Origin: Mastigamoeba balamuthi
Taxonomy: Eukaryota; Evosea; Mastigamoebida; Mastigamoebidae
Assembly (NCBI GenBank): GCA_902651635.1
Contig: CACRSC010000004.1
Location: 863,646-904,219 of the forward strand
Reading direction: 5' to 3'
DNA length: 40,574 bases
Shown: one piece after another, positions 22,777 to 32,538 of the stretch
How the letters are laid out: every line of letters begins with the position of its first letter
Position numbering within the stretch: the first letter of the stretch is position 1
Made by a program: the position numbers and the translations under genes
The notes under the pieces: generated by a model
Databases searched by the model: none
Seen by the model: only the letters and a program-made list of their open reading frames with translations
Told to the model about the DNA's origin: nothing

Positions 22777-23382
22777 ATGTCAGCGAGGCAGCGCGTCCAG
22801 GCGCTCGTCGAGCGAAAGGACGCCATCGAGCGCGAGGTCGACGAGCTCAACGAGTTCCTCGCGCGCCCCGACGTCTCCTCGTTCGTCCTCGTCGACGCCG
22901 ACGGCTACCCCAACCCCGACGCCGCCACCCTCATCCGCATCCGCGCCTCGCGCCACCGCCTCGCCGAGCTGCGCACCGACTTCGCCGCCACCGTCTCCCA
23001 AATCGACCGAGCGCTCGCCGAGCTGCACTCCGAGTACCGCGCGGCCCACGCGGCGGCTGCGGCCCCTGCGGCCCCTGCGGGCAGCACCGCGCACGAGGCG
23101 GAACAGCGCAGGGAGCCCCGGCAGTGCCTGGCGGTCGTGGGAGAGGTCAAGAGAGGGTCGCCGGCGGAGAGGGCCGGGATGCGGGACGGGGACCGCGTGG
23201 TCGAGTTCGGCAGCGCGACGAGCGGCGGGGTGCAGGCGGTCGCGGCGGTGGCGCGGGCCAGCGTGTCCAGGGCCGTGCGGGTGGTCGTCGCCAGAGGGGA
23301 CGCGACGGAATCGCTGACGCTGGTGCCCGGCGAGTGGGAGGGCGCCGGCATCATCGGATGCACGTTCAAGGCCCCGTCGTGA
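22777..23382 (+). CDS. PSMD9: PSMD9/Nas2-type proteasome assembly chaperone with PDZ domain
   Basis: An intronless frame of 201 residues, close to the ~220 of animal PSMD9. The family is a cytosolic chaperone that holds the ATPase subunit Rpt5 (with Rpt4) during assembly of the 19S regulatory particle base. The N-terminal part is a helical coiled coil (RVQALVERKDAIEREVDEL). It contains the family block FVLVDADGYPNPDAATLIRI, then RASRHRLAELRTDF. After an Ala-rich linker, the C-terminal PDZ-like domain shows VGEVKRGSPAERAGMRDGDRVVEFGS. The ATG at 22777 follows an A-rich leader and puts the coiled coil at the N-terminus as expected. The Rab gene starts 198 bp downstream on the same strand. Confidence 0.93.
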   Translation: MSARQRVQALVERKDAIEREVDELNEFLARPDVSSFVLVDADGYPNPDAATLIRIRASRHRLAELRTDFAATVSQIDRALAELHSEYRAAHAAAAAPAAPAGSTAHEAEQRREPRQCLAVVGEVKRGSPAERAGMRDGDRVVEFGSATSGGVQAVAAVARASVSRAVRVVVARGDATESLTLVPGEWEGAGIIGCTFKAPS

Positions 23383-23580
23383 CGCTGGTGACGCGAAGGG
23401 GGCCGTGTGAGAAGCAGAAAGCCCGCAGCTGCAGCGGGAAATGCCGAAGATATTGGGATTGCGTCACGGAGGAATCTCTGGACTCGCGCTCTCGGAGGGG
23501 AAAGAAGGGGCTTCTGGTGGTGTTGAACAATTCGCGAAAAACCCTCGCGCAGAGATAGGGGACGCCCCGAGCGAGCAGAG

Positions 23581-24501
23581 ATGTCGTCCATTCTTGTCGA
23601 CACGACGGGGTCCGGCGCGCGCCGCACGCTGCTGAAGCTGCTGGTCATCGGCGAGGCCTCTGTGGGCAAGACGAGCCTCCTGCTGCGCTACACCGAGCCC
23701 TCGTGGGACCCGCACACCGAGCCCCCGTCGGTCGGCGTCGACAACAAGAGCCGCGACCTGACCATCGACAAGGAGCCCGTCCGCCTGCAGCTCTGGGACA
23801 CGGGTTCGCTTTTCCTTGCCGCTTTCCTTGCTGCCTGCCCCTCCGCGCGCATTATAACGCGGCGCCCTCTCCCCCATTCTGCGCCCGCACACTTTTACAC
23901 GTCGGCACCCGCGGTCGTCCCCCTCCCCCCCCCTGCGTTGCTGCTGCTGTTGCCATTGCTGCTGCTGCTGGCGCTGTCGATGCCCTGTCTCTCTCTGACG
24001 CGCGCGTGGGGGCCTGCAGCGGGGCAGGAGAAGTTCAGGGTGATCACGAGCACGTTCTACAAGGGGGCGCACGGCGTGATGATTGTGTACGACCGATCGA
24101 ACCGCGAGTCGTTTGAGACGGTCAAGAACTGGATGAGCGAGATCCAGCGGTACTGCCAGGAGCCCGTCGCGCGCATCGTCGTCGGCAACAAGAGCGACCT
24201 CGCGGACAGCGCGCCGCCGCCTGCCGAGGGCGAGAAGTCGCCGTTTGTGACGCTCGAGGAGGCCAAGAAGGAGACCGCGATCTTCGGCAACCCGTGGGTG
24301 GGGCACACGTCGATCTTTGACCAGCAGAGCGTCTCGGTGGCCTTTGAGGAGCTCGCGCGGCAGGCCTACGCGCTCGTCGAGAAGGAGAGGCAGGCCGCGG
24401 CCAGCAGGGCGGGCTCGGCGGGGCCCATGCGCCCCGGCATGTCGTTCAAGGTCGGCAGCAACGGGCAGGCGGCGTCGGGCGGGCGAAAGTCCAAGTGCTG
24501 A
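23581..24501 (+). CDS. Rab-family small GTPase (Rab18/Rab1-like)
   Basis: Two exons (23581-23803 and 24020-24501) give 234 residues. G1 is GEASVGKTS, G3 WDTAGQE (spanning the splice) and G4 NKSD. Switch I reads PPSVGVD, with Ser where most Rabs have the conserved Thr. The G5 position, normally (E/C)(T/S)SAK, reads GHTSIFDQ and is degenerate. The segments YKGAHGVMIVYD, FETVKNWMSEIQRYC and VAFEELARQ are Rab-like and closest in feel to Rab18. The C-terminus GGRKSKC has a single terminal Cys rather than a classical CC or CXC pair, so geranylgeranylation would be on one cysteine. Rabs direct vesicle traffic on the cytosolic face of membranes. A ~20-residue insertion (SDLADSAPPPAEGEKSPF region) follows G4. 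The 216-nt intron is CTG-rich, a multiple of three and stop-free. Confidence 0.93.
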   Translation: MSSILVDTTGSGARRTLLKLLVIGEASVGKTSLLLRYTEPSWDPHTEPPSVGVDNKSRDLTIDKEPVRLQLWDTGSLFLAAFLAACPSARIITRRPLPHSAPAHFYTSAPAVVPLPPPALLLLLPLLLLLALSMPCLSLTRAWGPAAGQEKFRVITSTFYKGAHGVMIVYDRSNRESFETVKNWMSEIQRYCQEPVARIVVGNKSDLADSAPPPAEGEKSPFVTLEEAKKETAIFGNPWVGHTSIFDQQSVSVAFEELARQAYALVEKERQAAASRAGSAGPMRPGMSFKVGSNGQAASGGRKSKC

Positions 24502-24946
24502 CGAGGGGACCAGCCGACCACGCCGACGCGCAGGGCTTTCCTGTAGAACGAACCCCCCAACCGCCTTTTTCTTTCTCTCTCTTCCTTCTCCCCTTCCACC
24601 CCCTGCCATCACATAGCGCACATTATCGCCACCACCTCTCTCGCTCCCACCCCTACCTCCCTCTCTCCCTCTCCCCCTCCGGCCCTTGCGATCAACGATC
24701 CTCCTCCCCCCTCGCCCTCTTTAATACGACAGAGCCATCACATCACCGCAGCCAATATTGGGTAACTTTTGCTATATCCCCTGAGCCCCTCCCCGAGCGC
24801 ATCATCTGTCTCGTCCGCCGTGCGCGTAGGTCCCCCAGAGCGGCACCACCTGCGCCCCCCCCCGACTTTTGGCCAGATTTCATCCGCCTGGGTTCTTCTG
24901 CCCCAGAATCGTACATTTGTCACCAAACCCGCCCAGGCAGTTAGAA
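24502..24946. other. Pyrimidine-rich intergenic region
   Basis: 445 bp between Rab and MINPP1, same strand. Bases 24545-24725 are a strongly C/T-biased tract. No gene is seen. It probably holds the Rab 3' UTR and the MINPP1 promoter. Confidence 0.5.
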
Positions 24947-26663
24947 ATGCGTGGGCTCGGGCTCGTAGTGGCCGCCCTGGCCGTGCTGTGCGCCGCGCTG
25001 ACGGCCCCCGGGCGCACGGGGCGGCTGCCGTTCGGCACCAAGACGCCGTACCCCGAGGCCGCGGGCGACGCGGCGCTGCCCACGCCGCCCGGGGGCTGCG
25101 AGCCCGTCTACCTCGACCTCGTCTGCAGGCACGGCTCGCGCTACCCCACGTCCTCGACGCTCGGCGCCATCCGCGGCCTCGAGGACCTCCTCGCCCTCGC
25201 CCGGCCCGCGGGCGGCAGGCGGCGGCGCGGCGCAGTCGCTCGAGTGGGCGGCGTCGTGGAAGTGCCCGTACGGCAACGCGGACGAGGGGATGCTGTGCGC
25301 CAGGGGGGCGCGCGAGCTCAGGGGCATCGGCAGGCGCTTCGCGGAGCGCTTCCCCTCGCTGCTGTCGAGCGCGGCGTACAGCCCCAACCTCGTGTCCATC
25401 CGCTCGACTTACGTGCGTGTTGGTGGAATTGAACTCGGGACCCGTCCGTCCGTCCCGCCCCGGCATTAAGCAGAGGCCCGCACCGCAGAAGCCCAGGACG
25501 GCGCAGAGCGCGCTGGCGTTTGCGGAGGGGGCGCTGGGGGCGCAGCGGGACGTGCCGGTGGCCGTCGTCAGCGAGTCGAAGAAGCTGGACCGCGAGCTGA
25601 GGTTCTTTGACCACTGCCCGCGCTGGGAGGCCGAGGTGCACAGGTCGGGCGAGGCGCTCGCGCAGTCGGAGCAGTACCGCGCGGCGGTGGCCCCCGCGAT
25701 CGCGAGGAGGATAGCTGCCACGCTGTCGGTGCCCGAGGCCAACGTCACGGTGGGCGCCGTGAGGGCCATGTGGGAGGCGTGCCAGTACGACTACGTGGTC
25801 GGCGGCGAGCTGGGCAGGTGGTGCGCGCTCTTTGACGACGCCAACGCCGCAGAGCTCCACTTTGCCGACGACCTCGCCACCTACGTCCGCAGGGTGAGCC
25901 AGGGTCCCTCCCCCTCCCCAGTGCTGCCACCTCCCCCGTGACCCTCGCGGCGGCCTCCCCTCAGGGCTACGGGAGGAACTTGAGCGTGGCGATTGTGCAG
26001 CCGCTGGTGAACTCGGTGCTGGAGGGCATGGACTCGGCGTTGCTCGGAGCAGACGTCACGTCGACGGACTACCTCGCCGCGAGGCTGCGCTTTGCGCACG
26101 CAGAGACCGTCATGCCCCTGGTCGCGGCCCTGGGGCTGCTGCGCGACGCGGAGCCCCTGAGCTCCAGCTGGACGGCGGAGCAGAGGGCGCACAGGAAGTG
26201 GAGAGGGTCCCACGTGGCTCCCTTCTCCGCAAACGTGGCCTTTGTGCTGTACAACTGCTCTGGCGATGCTGCGGAGCCCCTGGTCCTCGTCCTGCACAAC
26301 GAGGACGCCGTGGTGCTGCCGGGGTGCTCTTCCGAGTACTGCCCGCTGTCTCAAGTCCGTGCCGTCCTCGAGCCGATCGTGTCGTTCAATTTTGCAGAGT
26401 CCTGCGCACTCCCAGAGGAAACCACAGCGCAGCCAGAGGTAGCAGCCCCTGCACAGGGCCCCGAAGAGAGGAGTTGCGAGGGTGGGGTTTGCATGACTCC
26501 CGCTGCCGAAGAAGTCGTGGTGGTGGCAGAGATGCCTGAAGAGGAGGCCAAGCAGGGTGGCAAGGATAAGAGGAAGGACAAAGCCAAGCAGAAGGACCAG
26601 AAGCACAAGAAGGACAAGAAGAAGCGCAAGCGCAAGACGGACAAGGACGACACGGACGACTGA
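24947..26663 (+). CDS. MINPP1: Multiple inositol polyphosphate phosphatase (histidine acid phosphatase)
   Basis: Starts with a signal peptide (MRGLGLVVAALAVLCAALTAPG). The catalytic motif CRHGSRYPT (about residues 60-68) marks the histidine acid phosphatase family, and RHGSRYPT is typical of MINPP1, which removes phosphates from InsP6 and lower inositol phosphates in the ER or secretory path. LEWAASWKCPYGNADEG, STYKPRTAQSALAFAEG, FFDHCPRW, MWEACQYDY and WCALF follow, and the distal HAET motif (FAHAETVMPLVAALGL) supplies the second catalytic His region. Introns run from 25423 to about 25488 and from 25894 to about 25965. Near 25,205-25,215 the coding frame shifts by one with no GT-AG pair available, in a run of GGC/CGG, so an indel is likely. 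The C-terminus is unusual: a Lys/Glu-rich tail (about 40 residues, KDKRKDKAKQ-like) ending DDTDD instead of an ER-retrieval signal. Confidence 0.92.
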
Positions 26664-26717
26664 AGTGCCGCGAGTAGATAAACCAGCAAAAACACTCCAG
26701 AGTTGCTTCACTTTGAC

Positions 26718-28520
26718 TCACGCGGTTCCCGTCTTTCTCTCGTCCTCTCGAGGTGTCTCCCTCGGCGTGTCTCCTGCCTCCTGCTCGTGGGCTGCAACGT
26801 CGACAGAGATATCCATGTGGCTGGCGTCGTCGTCGAGGTTCACAGTGTCGAGTGATTCTCGACCAACAAGGGACGCGAGCTCCAGGTTGCGGTCGTCCTG
26901 CTGGCTCTGGTCAACCAACGGGATGGGCTCGGCCTGCTGCGACGCCCGGCTTCGGACCACGAGGGCGGCAATGCCCGTGACGACGAACAGCCCGGCCATG
27001 ATGGCGCTGGCCCCCCTGAACAGAACGACGGCGCCAAACCTCCGAAACACAATGCCGCCGAGGAAGTAGCCAGTGCCAGAGCCAAGGCCGCTGAAGCAGG
27101 ACGTGAAGAGCCCCTGCGCCGTCGCGCCTAGCCCAGGGGGCGCCAGCTTGTCTGCCTGCGAGACCCCCGGGCCCCAGAAGCACCCGAAGAAGATCCCGTG
27201 CAGCAGCTCGACGGGCAGAACCCACCACGCGCCGGGGATGAACGTGTACAGCAGGAACCTGGCGGCGATCGCGGCGTGCGAGACGAGCATGAGGACCTCG
27301 TCGCCGACGCGCTCGACGAGCTGGCGCTGGAACATGAGGACGGGGATCTCCGTGACCATGCCGACGGTGAAGCAGAGCCCGTAGAGGCCGAACAGCTCCT
27401 TGCCCGTGTGGAACGTCGTGTTGAGGAACAGGAACAAGAACATCAGCACCGAGTGCGCCGCCCCCGAGAAGAACGACCTGATCAGCAGCAGCAACATCCT
27501 CCACGACGACACAGCCTTGCCCATCCTGCGCAGGAACTCGCACGACGACGCGGTAGCCCTCTCAGCGGCGGCGTCGTTGCCCTCGCTGCGAGCCGGCTCT
27601 GGCTTGTTCGTCCGCATGTTCTGGAGCCTGCAGGCCGCAGCTGAGAAAGTGGGCACAGCAGAGCAGTACGACCGACGCACGCCAGGAACGTCACGAACGT
27701 GGCGCCATTGATGGCGAGGTTGGCGACGAACATCCAGATGGGGGGTGCCTTGCTGAGCATCAGCCCGCAGAGGAACGTGAAAATGCCCCAGCTGATGGAG
27801 CCCCACACCCTCTGCGCGCCGTAGCTCTGCCTGCCCACAGTCCTCACGACCTTGGCGCAGCAGGGTCAGCCAGCCCCTCCCCTCGGCCAGGGGTGGGCGC
27901 AGCGCACGATGCTGTCGAGTATGGGCGACACAGCGCAGCGGGTGCTCGAGTGCAGGATGATCAGCGCGCTCAGCAGGTAGAGCCTGGCCACGCCCCAGTA
28001 CTGGGCGAACAGCACCACCTACGCAGGCATGGCATGCAGAGGGCCCTCTGCTGAGCAACCGGTGGAGCCCTCCCCGCTCGTTGCGGGGCGTGGAAGGGCG
28101 GGGGCTCACGCTGCTGATGACAAAGGCGATGTTGAGGAGGAGACCGTGGCGGTGCGTCTTGTCGGCAGCGGCGGTCCAGACGGGCGTGCACGCCAGCGAC
28201 ACGAACGGCGTGATCGACAGCAGCAGCCCGATGGACTGCTCGTCGTAGCCCTGCGCACGTGTCGTACCCCCGTGGCGTGTCAGAGTGGCCGCCGGTGGTC
28301 GTGCAGGCGGGCGGTGCACTGTGCTGCGCAGTGTGGCAGCACAGGCAAAAGGCAAAGGGGCACACACGTTTCGGTCGTAAAACGTCACGAGATACGGGTT
28401 GATGGTGGCCGAGGCCGCGAAGAACGCGAAGTACAGGGCCTTGGGGAGCACGGCCGACAGCGTGCACGCCTTGCGCCCTTCAGACGCCTGCGGCGGTGTG
28501 GCTGTGTTCTCGTCTTCCAT
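26718..28520 (-). CDS. MFSD6-like major facilitator superfamily transporter
   Basis: Starts MEDENTATPPQ (28520) and ends at the stop 26718-26720. About five exons. Exon 1 ends YLVTFYDRN and joins GYDEQSIGLLLSITPFVSL across an intron of about 100 nt; later exons carry VVLFAQYWGVARLYLLSALI, GAQRVWGSISWGIFTFLCGLML and NLAINGATFVTFLA, then the long C-terminal exon with SGAAHSVLMFLFLFLN, TEIPVLMFQRQLVERVG, LLHGIFFGCFWGPGV and GLGSGTGYFLGGIVFRRFGA. These are hallmarks of the MFS_1_like/MFSD6 group: the N-terminal PKALYFAFFAASATINPYLVTFY, and R-VWGSISWG in the middle. Twelve membrane helices are expected, with an acidic cytosolic tail. The substrate is unknown. It converges with MINPP1 (54 bp between stop codons) and diverges from TMEM18. 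Exact borders of the middle introns were not all verified. Confidence 0.88.
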   Translation of the reverse strand: MEDENTATPPQASEGRKACTLSAVLPKALYFAFFAASATINPYLVTFYDRNVCAPLPFACAATLRSTVHRPPARPPAATLTRHGGTTRAQGYDEQSIGLLLSITPFVSLACTPVWTAAADKTHRHGLLLNIAFVISSVSPRPSTPRNERGGLHRLLSRGPSACHACVGGAVRPVLGRGQALPAERADHPALEHPLRCVAHTRQHRALRPPLAEGRGWLTLLRQGREDCGQAELRRAEGVGLHQLGHFHVPLRADAQQGTPHLDVRRQPRHQWRHVRDVPGVRRSYCSAVPTFSAAACRLQNMRTNKPEPARSEGNDAAAERATASSCEFLRRMGKAVSSWRMLLLLIRSFFSGAAHSVLMFLFLFLNTTFHTGKELFGLYGLCFTVGMVTEIPVLMFQRQLVERVGDEVLMLVSHAAIAARFLLYTFIPGAWWVLPVELLHGIFFGCFWGPGVSQADKLAPPGLGATAQGLFTSCFSGLGSGTGYFLGGIVFRRFGAVVLFRGASAIMAGLFVVTGIAALVVRSRASQQAEPIPLVDQSQQDDRNLELASLVGRESLDTVNLDDDASHMDISVDVAAHEQEAGDTPRETPREDERKTGTA

Positions 28521-28761
28521 TTTTGGATCTTCTACAATGATGATGTCAATCCCCTGACGAGAACGAGATCTCCCCTGGTCGCCCAGCCACCAACCGGCTC
28601 CGAGAGAGCGTATCGCGCCCACGAGCAGGAGCCCACCCTCTGCGCGGGCATCTGCTTGGGAATCCTTGGTATCTCTTCATAATATCTCCCTGCAGATTCT
28701 CCTCAGATTTCCCTCATAGATATTTGCTCAAGCGCCTACGCACACCTCAGACCGCGTGGAG
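28521..28761. promoter_or_regulatory. Divergent promoter region, MFSD6-like / TMEM18
   Basis: 241 bp between outward-facing starts, with an AT-richer stretch at 28670-28730 (ATAATATCTCC, CATAGATATTTG). No specific factor site is recognised. Confidence 0.4.
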
Positions 28762-29455
28762 ATGGCGACGTTCGAGGAGGCCGCGGCCGCGCTGTGGGGC
28801 AACCTGACGTGGGACAACGTCTCCTTCCTGCGCGACTTTGGCGACTACGTCTCGGAGATCGGCTGGCGCGAGCCGTGGCTCGAGGCCCTGGTGGCCTCCC
28901 ACGTCCTCCTGGCCCTCCTCCTCGTCGCCACCCGCAGCCGCTCCCGCGTCCAGGTCGCCGCCTTCTTCTGCATCAGTCCGCCACCCGCCCTCCCCACCCT
29001 CCGCGAGGCGTTCTGCCCGGGCTGACTGGGCTGGGGGCGCAGTGGGCGCTGCGCTGTGCGCGCAGTGGGTCAACGGGTGGGCGAGGGGGCACTGGGAGAG
29101 CTTCGCCCAGAGGCCCTACTTCGACGCCACCGGGGGGTTCATCTCGCTCGTGTACACGGGCCCTCTGCTGGTGCACGCGTTCATCGTCATCGTGCGTGGC
29201 CTCTCCTCCCCCACCCCACGACGGAGGGCCCAGTCCTGGCCAGCGCATGCCGCTCAGTTCGGGGCTGGCCCTCCGCTCCTCCTGCTGGGCGTGTAGGTGG
29301 GATTTTCATCGGCTCCCCTGACAACAGCCCCCCCCTTCCCCCCTCAGGTGAACCTGCTGGTCATCAGCGGTGGGCTCCTCGTCAAGGTCAAGCGCGCGCA
29401 GAGGGCCCAGAGGCTCAGGAAGAGCCAGGCAGCGGACCAGAAAAAGTCGCAGTGA
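28762..29455 (+). CDS. TMEM18: TMEM18 homologue
   Basis: Three exons (28762-28975, 29043-29191, 29348-29455) join in frame to 156 residues; the human protein has 140. Matching features: WREPWLEALVASHVLLALLLV (first membrane segment), CIMGAALCAQWVNGWA across splice 1, FAQRPYFDATGGFISLVYTGPLLVHAFIVI (the family YFD--G-FIS signature and the next membrane segments), and a basic, Lys/Arg-rich coiled C-terminal tail. TMEM18 is an inner-nuclear-envelope membrane protein with proposed DNA-binding and transport roles. It is the last conserved gene before the composition change at ~29.5 kb. Confidence 0.92.
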
Positions 29456-30779
29456 CGGCTGGTGACGAGGTCACGGGCGGAGAAAAATCCGTAGTACTTG
29501 GCACCCTACGAAATTCTTGACAAATAATGTCCGGCCCACTCATGTGAACCACTTGGAAAAAGCAAAACAAACCTCTTCTGGCAGGTTTGCATCTGATGGG
29601 GTCAGAGAGCTGAGTGATACTCTTAAACACCCAGAGCATTGCCTTAGGGGCTTGTTCCTGTGGTGTCTCTGCTTCTCTGGCTGGTATGGTATCTTGAGCA
29701 GTACTCATAATGACATGTGAGATTGATCAGTGGGCTGTTCAGGGAAAAATACAGGTTTTCACACTGCCCAGCAGTCATTCTGCTCCCTTCCCTCCTCTGT
29801 GGTCTGCAGAAGACAGAGCACAGACTGTGTTCTGCTTCTTCTGTTATTCATGATTCCCGGGAACAATAAGATGAGTGTACTGAACAGGTAAGTAAGAAGG
29901 AAATAAAGTAAAGAAAACATCTGAAAAAAGTACTGTGGAAGGAGAAATCTGTGTGTTGGGGAAAAGGAGGCAGCATTCTTCATTCTCGACCTGAAATGAA
30001 AAGGAAAGAGAAAGGGAGGTGAAGGGAAGGGAATGGTAAAGGGAAGGGGCAGGAGCAGGGACGGAAGGAGGAGGGGGGTGCAGAAAGGAAAGAGGAAGAG
30101 GAACATATATGTTGTTATGCAGAAAGGGCATAAGGAACATATGTGAGAACTGTGAAGGGAAGGAAAGAGAAAAGAAGAAAGGGGAGAAGGGGCACAGAAA
30201 CAGGGCAAAGGCGAGAGAAAGAAGATGTAAGGAACAGATATGAGTTGTGCAGTGAGTGGTGTGAGAGAGAAGAATTAAGACATGATGATATCACAGTGAT
30301 GTTATTAAGCATGACCTGCTCAGGACAAGCTCGCCTCTGATGCAAAGCAGATGTGTGCTTCTGCTCTCTTCAGGCTTGATGAGAACCTTTTCATCAAATT
30401 CCTGTATGACATTGGATGAACTATTGCTGCAAACACATAATCTTCAATAGAAATAGAATTATATTTGTTTCATACACATAATCTTCAAGGAATGCAGTTT
30501 GTTTGGAACACTTTTCTCTCTTGGCCCTTCTGCTTTGTAACCATGCATTTCTTACAGATCAGTTATCAAAATATTTATCATTAATATCCACTTGAATATG
30601 ACCTGGTCTGGCTGCTCTGTCTCTCAGTCATTGCAAACAGAAGCTGCCTCCTTTTGTGCTCTACAGTGATACAGTGATACACTGCGAATCATAACCTGCT
30701 AGCCCATCTTGATTCTTCAAATACAATTCAATCATACGTTTTATTATGTGTTTTGTACTTCTGAGAGCAAGATCTAGTA
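29456..30779. other. Start of AT-richer island, no gene seen
   Basis: Composition changes from very GC-rich to AT-richer and CpG-poor within roughly 29,456-29,530. Bases 29985-30240 are an almost pure purine (A/G) tract on the plus strand. A 15-bp direct repeat (ACACATAATCTTCAA) occurs near 30433 and 30475, and a short ACAGTGATACAGTGATAC tandem near 30665. No supported coding region. Confidence 0.55.
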
Positions 30780-31760
30780 TGCAGTGTAGTCTTTCTTGGC
30801 CTTCAGAACTGCTTGCAACCAAGCAGGCATTAAAGAAACCAATTTTTGAGCATACTTCAGAGAGAGACTCCTACTCTTTTCTGAGGCAGTGCATCAATGC
30901 CTTTCTAGATTGAGGATTTGCCTCAGTAATCTTAGCCTTCAGGATGCCTCAGGCATTTTTGATTCCATTTAGGTCAGGGCGGCATGCTGGCCAGGGGAGG
31001 CAGGTAATGTTGTTTTTGGCTTTTCATTGGTAGCATACTTAACTGGTACATTTACTGTCATTATTGCCACTCTGCCTGATCATCCCTATAAGCCTGGCGA
31101 ATTGAAGGCAGGAGAGTCCTCTGATAGATGTCATACATCTTTTCGGAATTGAGTGTCCCCTGGAAGATGTGAAGCCGTCCAAACCAATGTGAGAAAAAGC
31201 ATCCCAATCCTGAACCTTCTGGGGGTACTTAATCTCTCTGACCAAAAATCAAAAACCAGAAAGCTGCCAATGCTTCGGCTTTGGTCCCTCTAGCCAGAAC
31301 GTGGACTCATCACTGAACTATACATTGCTCTAATCTCTGCAGTTTTCTCCTTGCAAAATCATGCTGTGCTTTTTGATGGACCATTTTAAACACAGGCTTT
31401 AACAAAGAAGTGTCTGAAACTTGGCATTAGCAGCATACAATTGCCTGCAAATAGTGAAGAGTGATGCCCGAAGATGAAGGGACTTGTGAAGACTGAGGCT
31501 GAGTATGGGGGCTGGGATTTTACCCTGGCCAGAATTTGTTTGTCTCCTCTGTTGTTCCTCTTCTGACTATTTTAAATAGTAGAGGTGTAGCAATACCATC
31601 TGGTCGCTGATCCATCCATTGTTGGGCTGTTCCACAGCTGCAGTGTATATACTGTGCAATTTACCTCTTGCCCCAGTGAGGGCCCATGAATGGTTGTGTA
31701 AAAACCAGATCTCCCATCTCTGTTTCTCTGAGACATATTTTTTCTTTATCAGATATTCCA
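30780..31760 (-). mobile_element. Decayed Tc1/mariner-family transposase remnant
   Basis: Read on the minus strand from ~31760 to ~30780, fragments in shifting frames follow the order of a Tc1 transposase. An N-terminal helix-turn-helix-like piece (SEKQRWEIWFLHNHSWALTG, 31680-31740) comes first, then SDESTFWLEGPK around 31300, QDWDAFSHIGLDGF around 31190 and LNGIKNA-GILKAKI around 30950 (compare the family SPDLNPIENxW). Last comes a C-terminal piece near 30800. Stops and frameshifts are frequent, so it is inactive. It differs clearly from the element at the right edge, implying a separate, older insertion. Terminal repeats were not found. Confidence 0.7.
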
Positions 31761-32134
31761 AATTCAGATATTCTATGATCAGATCATATTATGGCCAATA
31801 ATCTTTCCAATTGGTATTCTCAGCAATTGAAGTGATCATGAAATAAGGTAGACTAGTTGATTGTGATTTCTACTGTTAGTAACCTGTTCTTAATCTTACC
31901 TAGCTTTGTATTAGTGAGACATGCAGTTCATATCAGATCAGTGATGATAATGGTTCATCCAGTTCAGCCTCTGCAACTACAGGACCCAAGTCATGAGATT
32001 TTTTACATGTTCTTTATGTTCCACTATCACTCTCTGGTGAATGGAATGCAGCAGTTCTTCATGATCATACTGTTTCTTCTGACTACTTTCTAGCTTACAA
32101 ACAAGATGTTATCTATTCTTAATCGTTTTCACCC
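31761..32134. other. AT-rich spacer, no gene seen
   Basis: No motif-bearing ORF, RNA gene or repeat recognised between the Tc1 remnant and the start of duplicated unit A. Confidence 0.5.
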
Positions 32135-32538
32135 AGTACTGAACTGTATGCTGGTCAACTCTGCAGTCCTTTGTGCTGATCTTTGTCTGCAATAATTGAA
32201 GTTGAGGCAAGGTGGACTGATGCACGTTGATCACATTTACGTTCCGTTGATGCCAAGGGGGACTGCACCCCCGAGGCAAAGGAATAGCATTTCCCCACTT
32301 ACCCTCTTGTCACCATACAAATATCAATCAATACATCATCAATTCTTCCTTCTTCCTTGAGTCTCTCACCCTCATTGGGGCCTCCTGCCCCCACTCCACA
32401 CATTACTGGGCATCACTGTAGTGGAAGCAACTCCACTACATGCCACTACACAGACCTCTGCTATGCACTGTAGCTGAAGCAGAAATGCATAGCGGCATGT
32501 AGCAGAAGGTGTGTAGTGGTGTGTAGTGGAGCATGTGT

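Noticed and set aside
24718-24740. TAATACGAC, resembling the start of a T7 phage promoter
   Set aside because: Only the first nine bases match and the rest diverges; chance in a eukaryotic intergenic region.
25421-25490. tRNA B-box-like GAGTTCAATTC on the minus strand within MINPP1 intron 1
   Set aside because: The flanking bases do not form a T-arm stem and no acceptor or anticodon arm is visible.
29415-29708. 97-residue minus-strand frame across the composition boundary
   Set aside because: It overlaps the TMEM18 last exon antisense and has no motif or start context.
29759-30345. Ser/Leu/Phe-rich minus-strand frames over the purine tract
   Set aside because: Pyrimidine-strand translation of a polypurine tract; no family resemblance.
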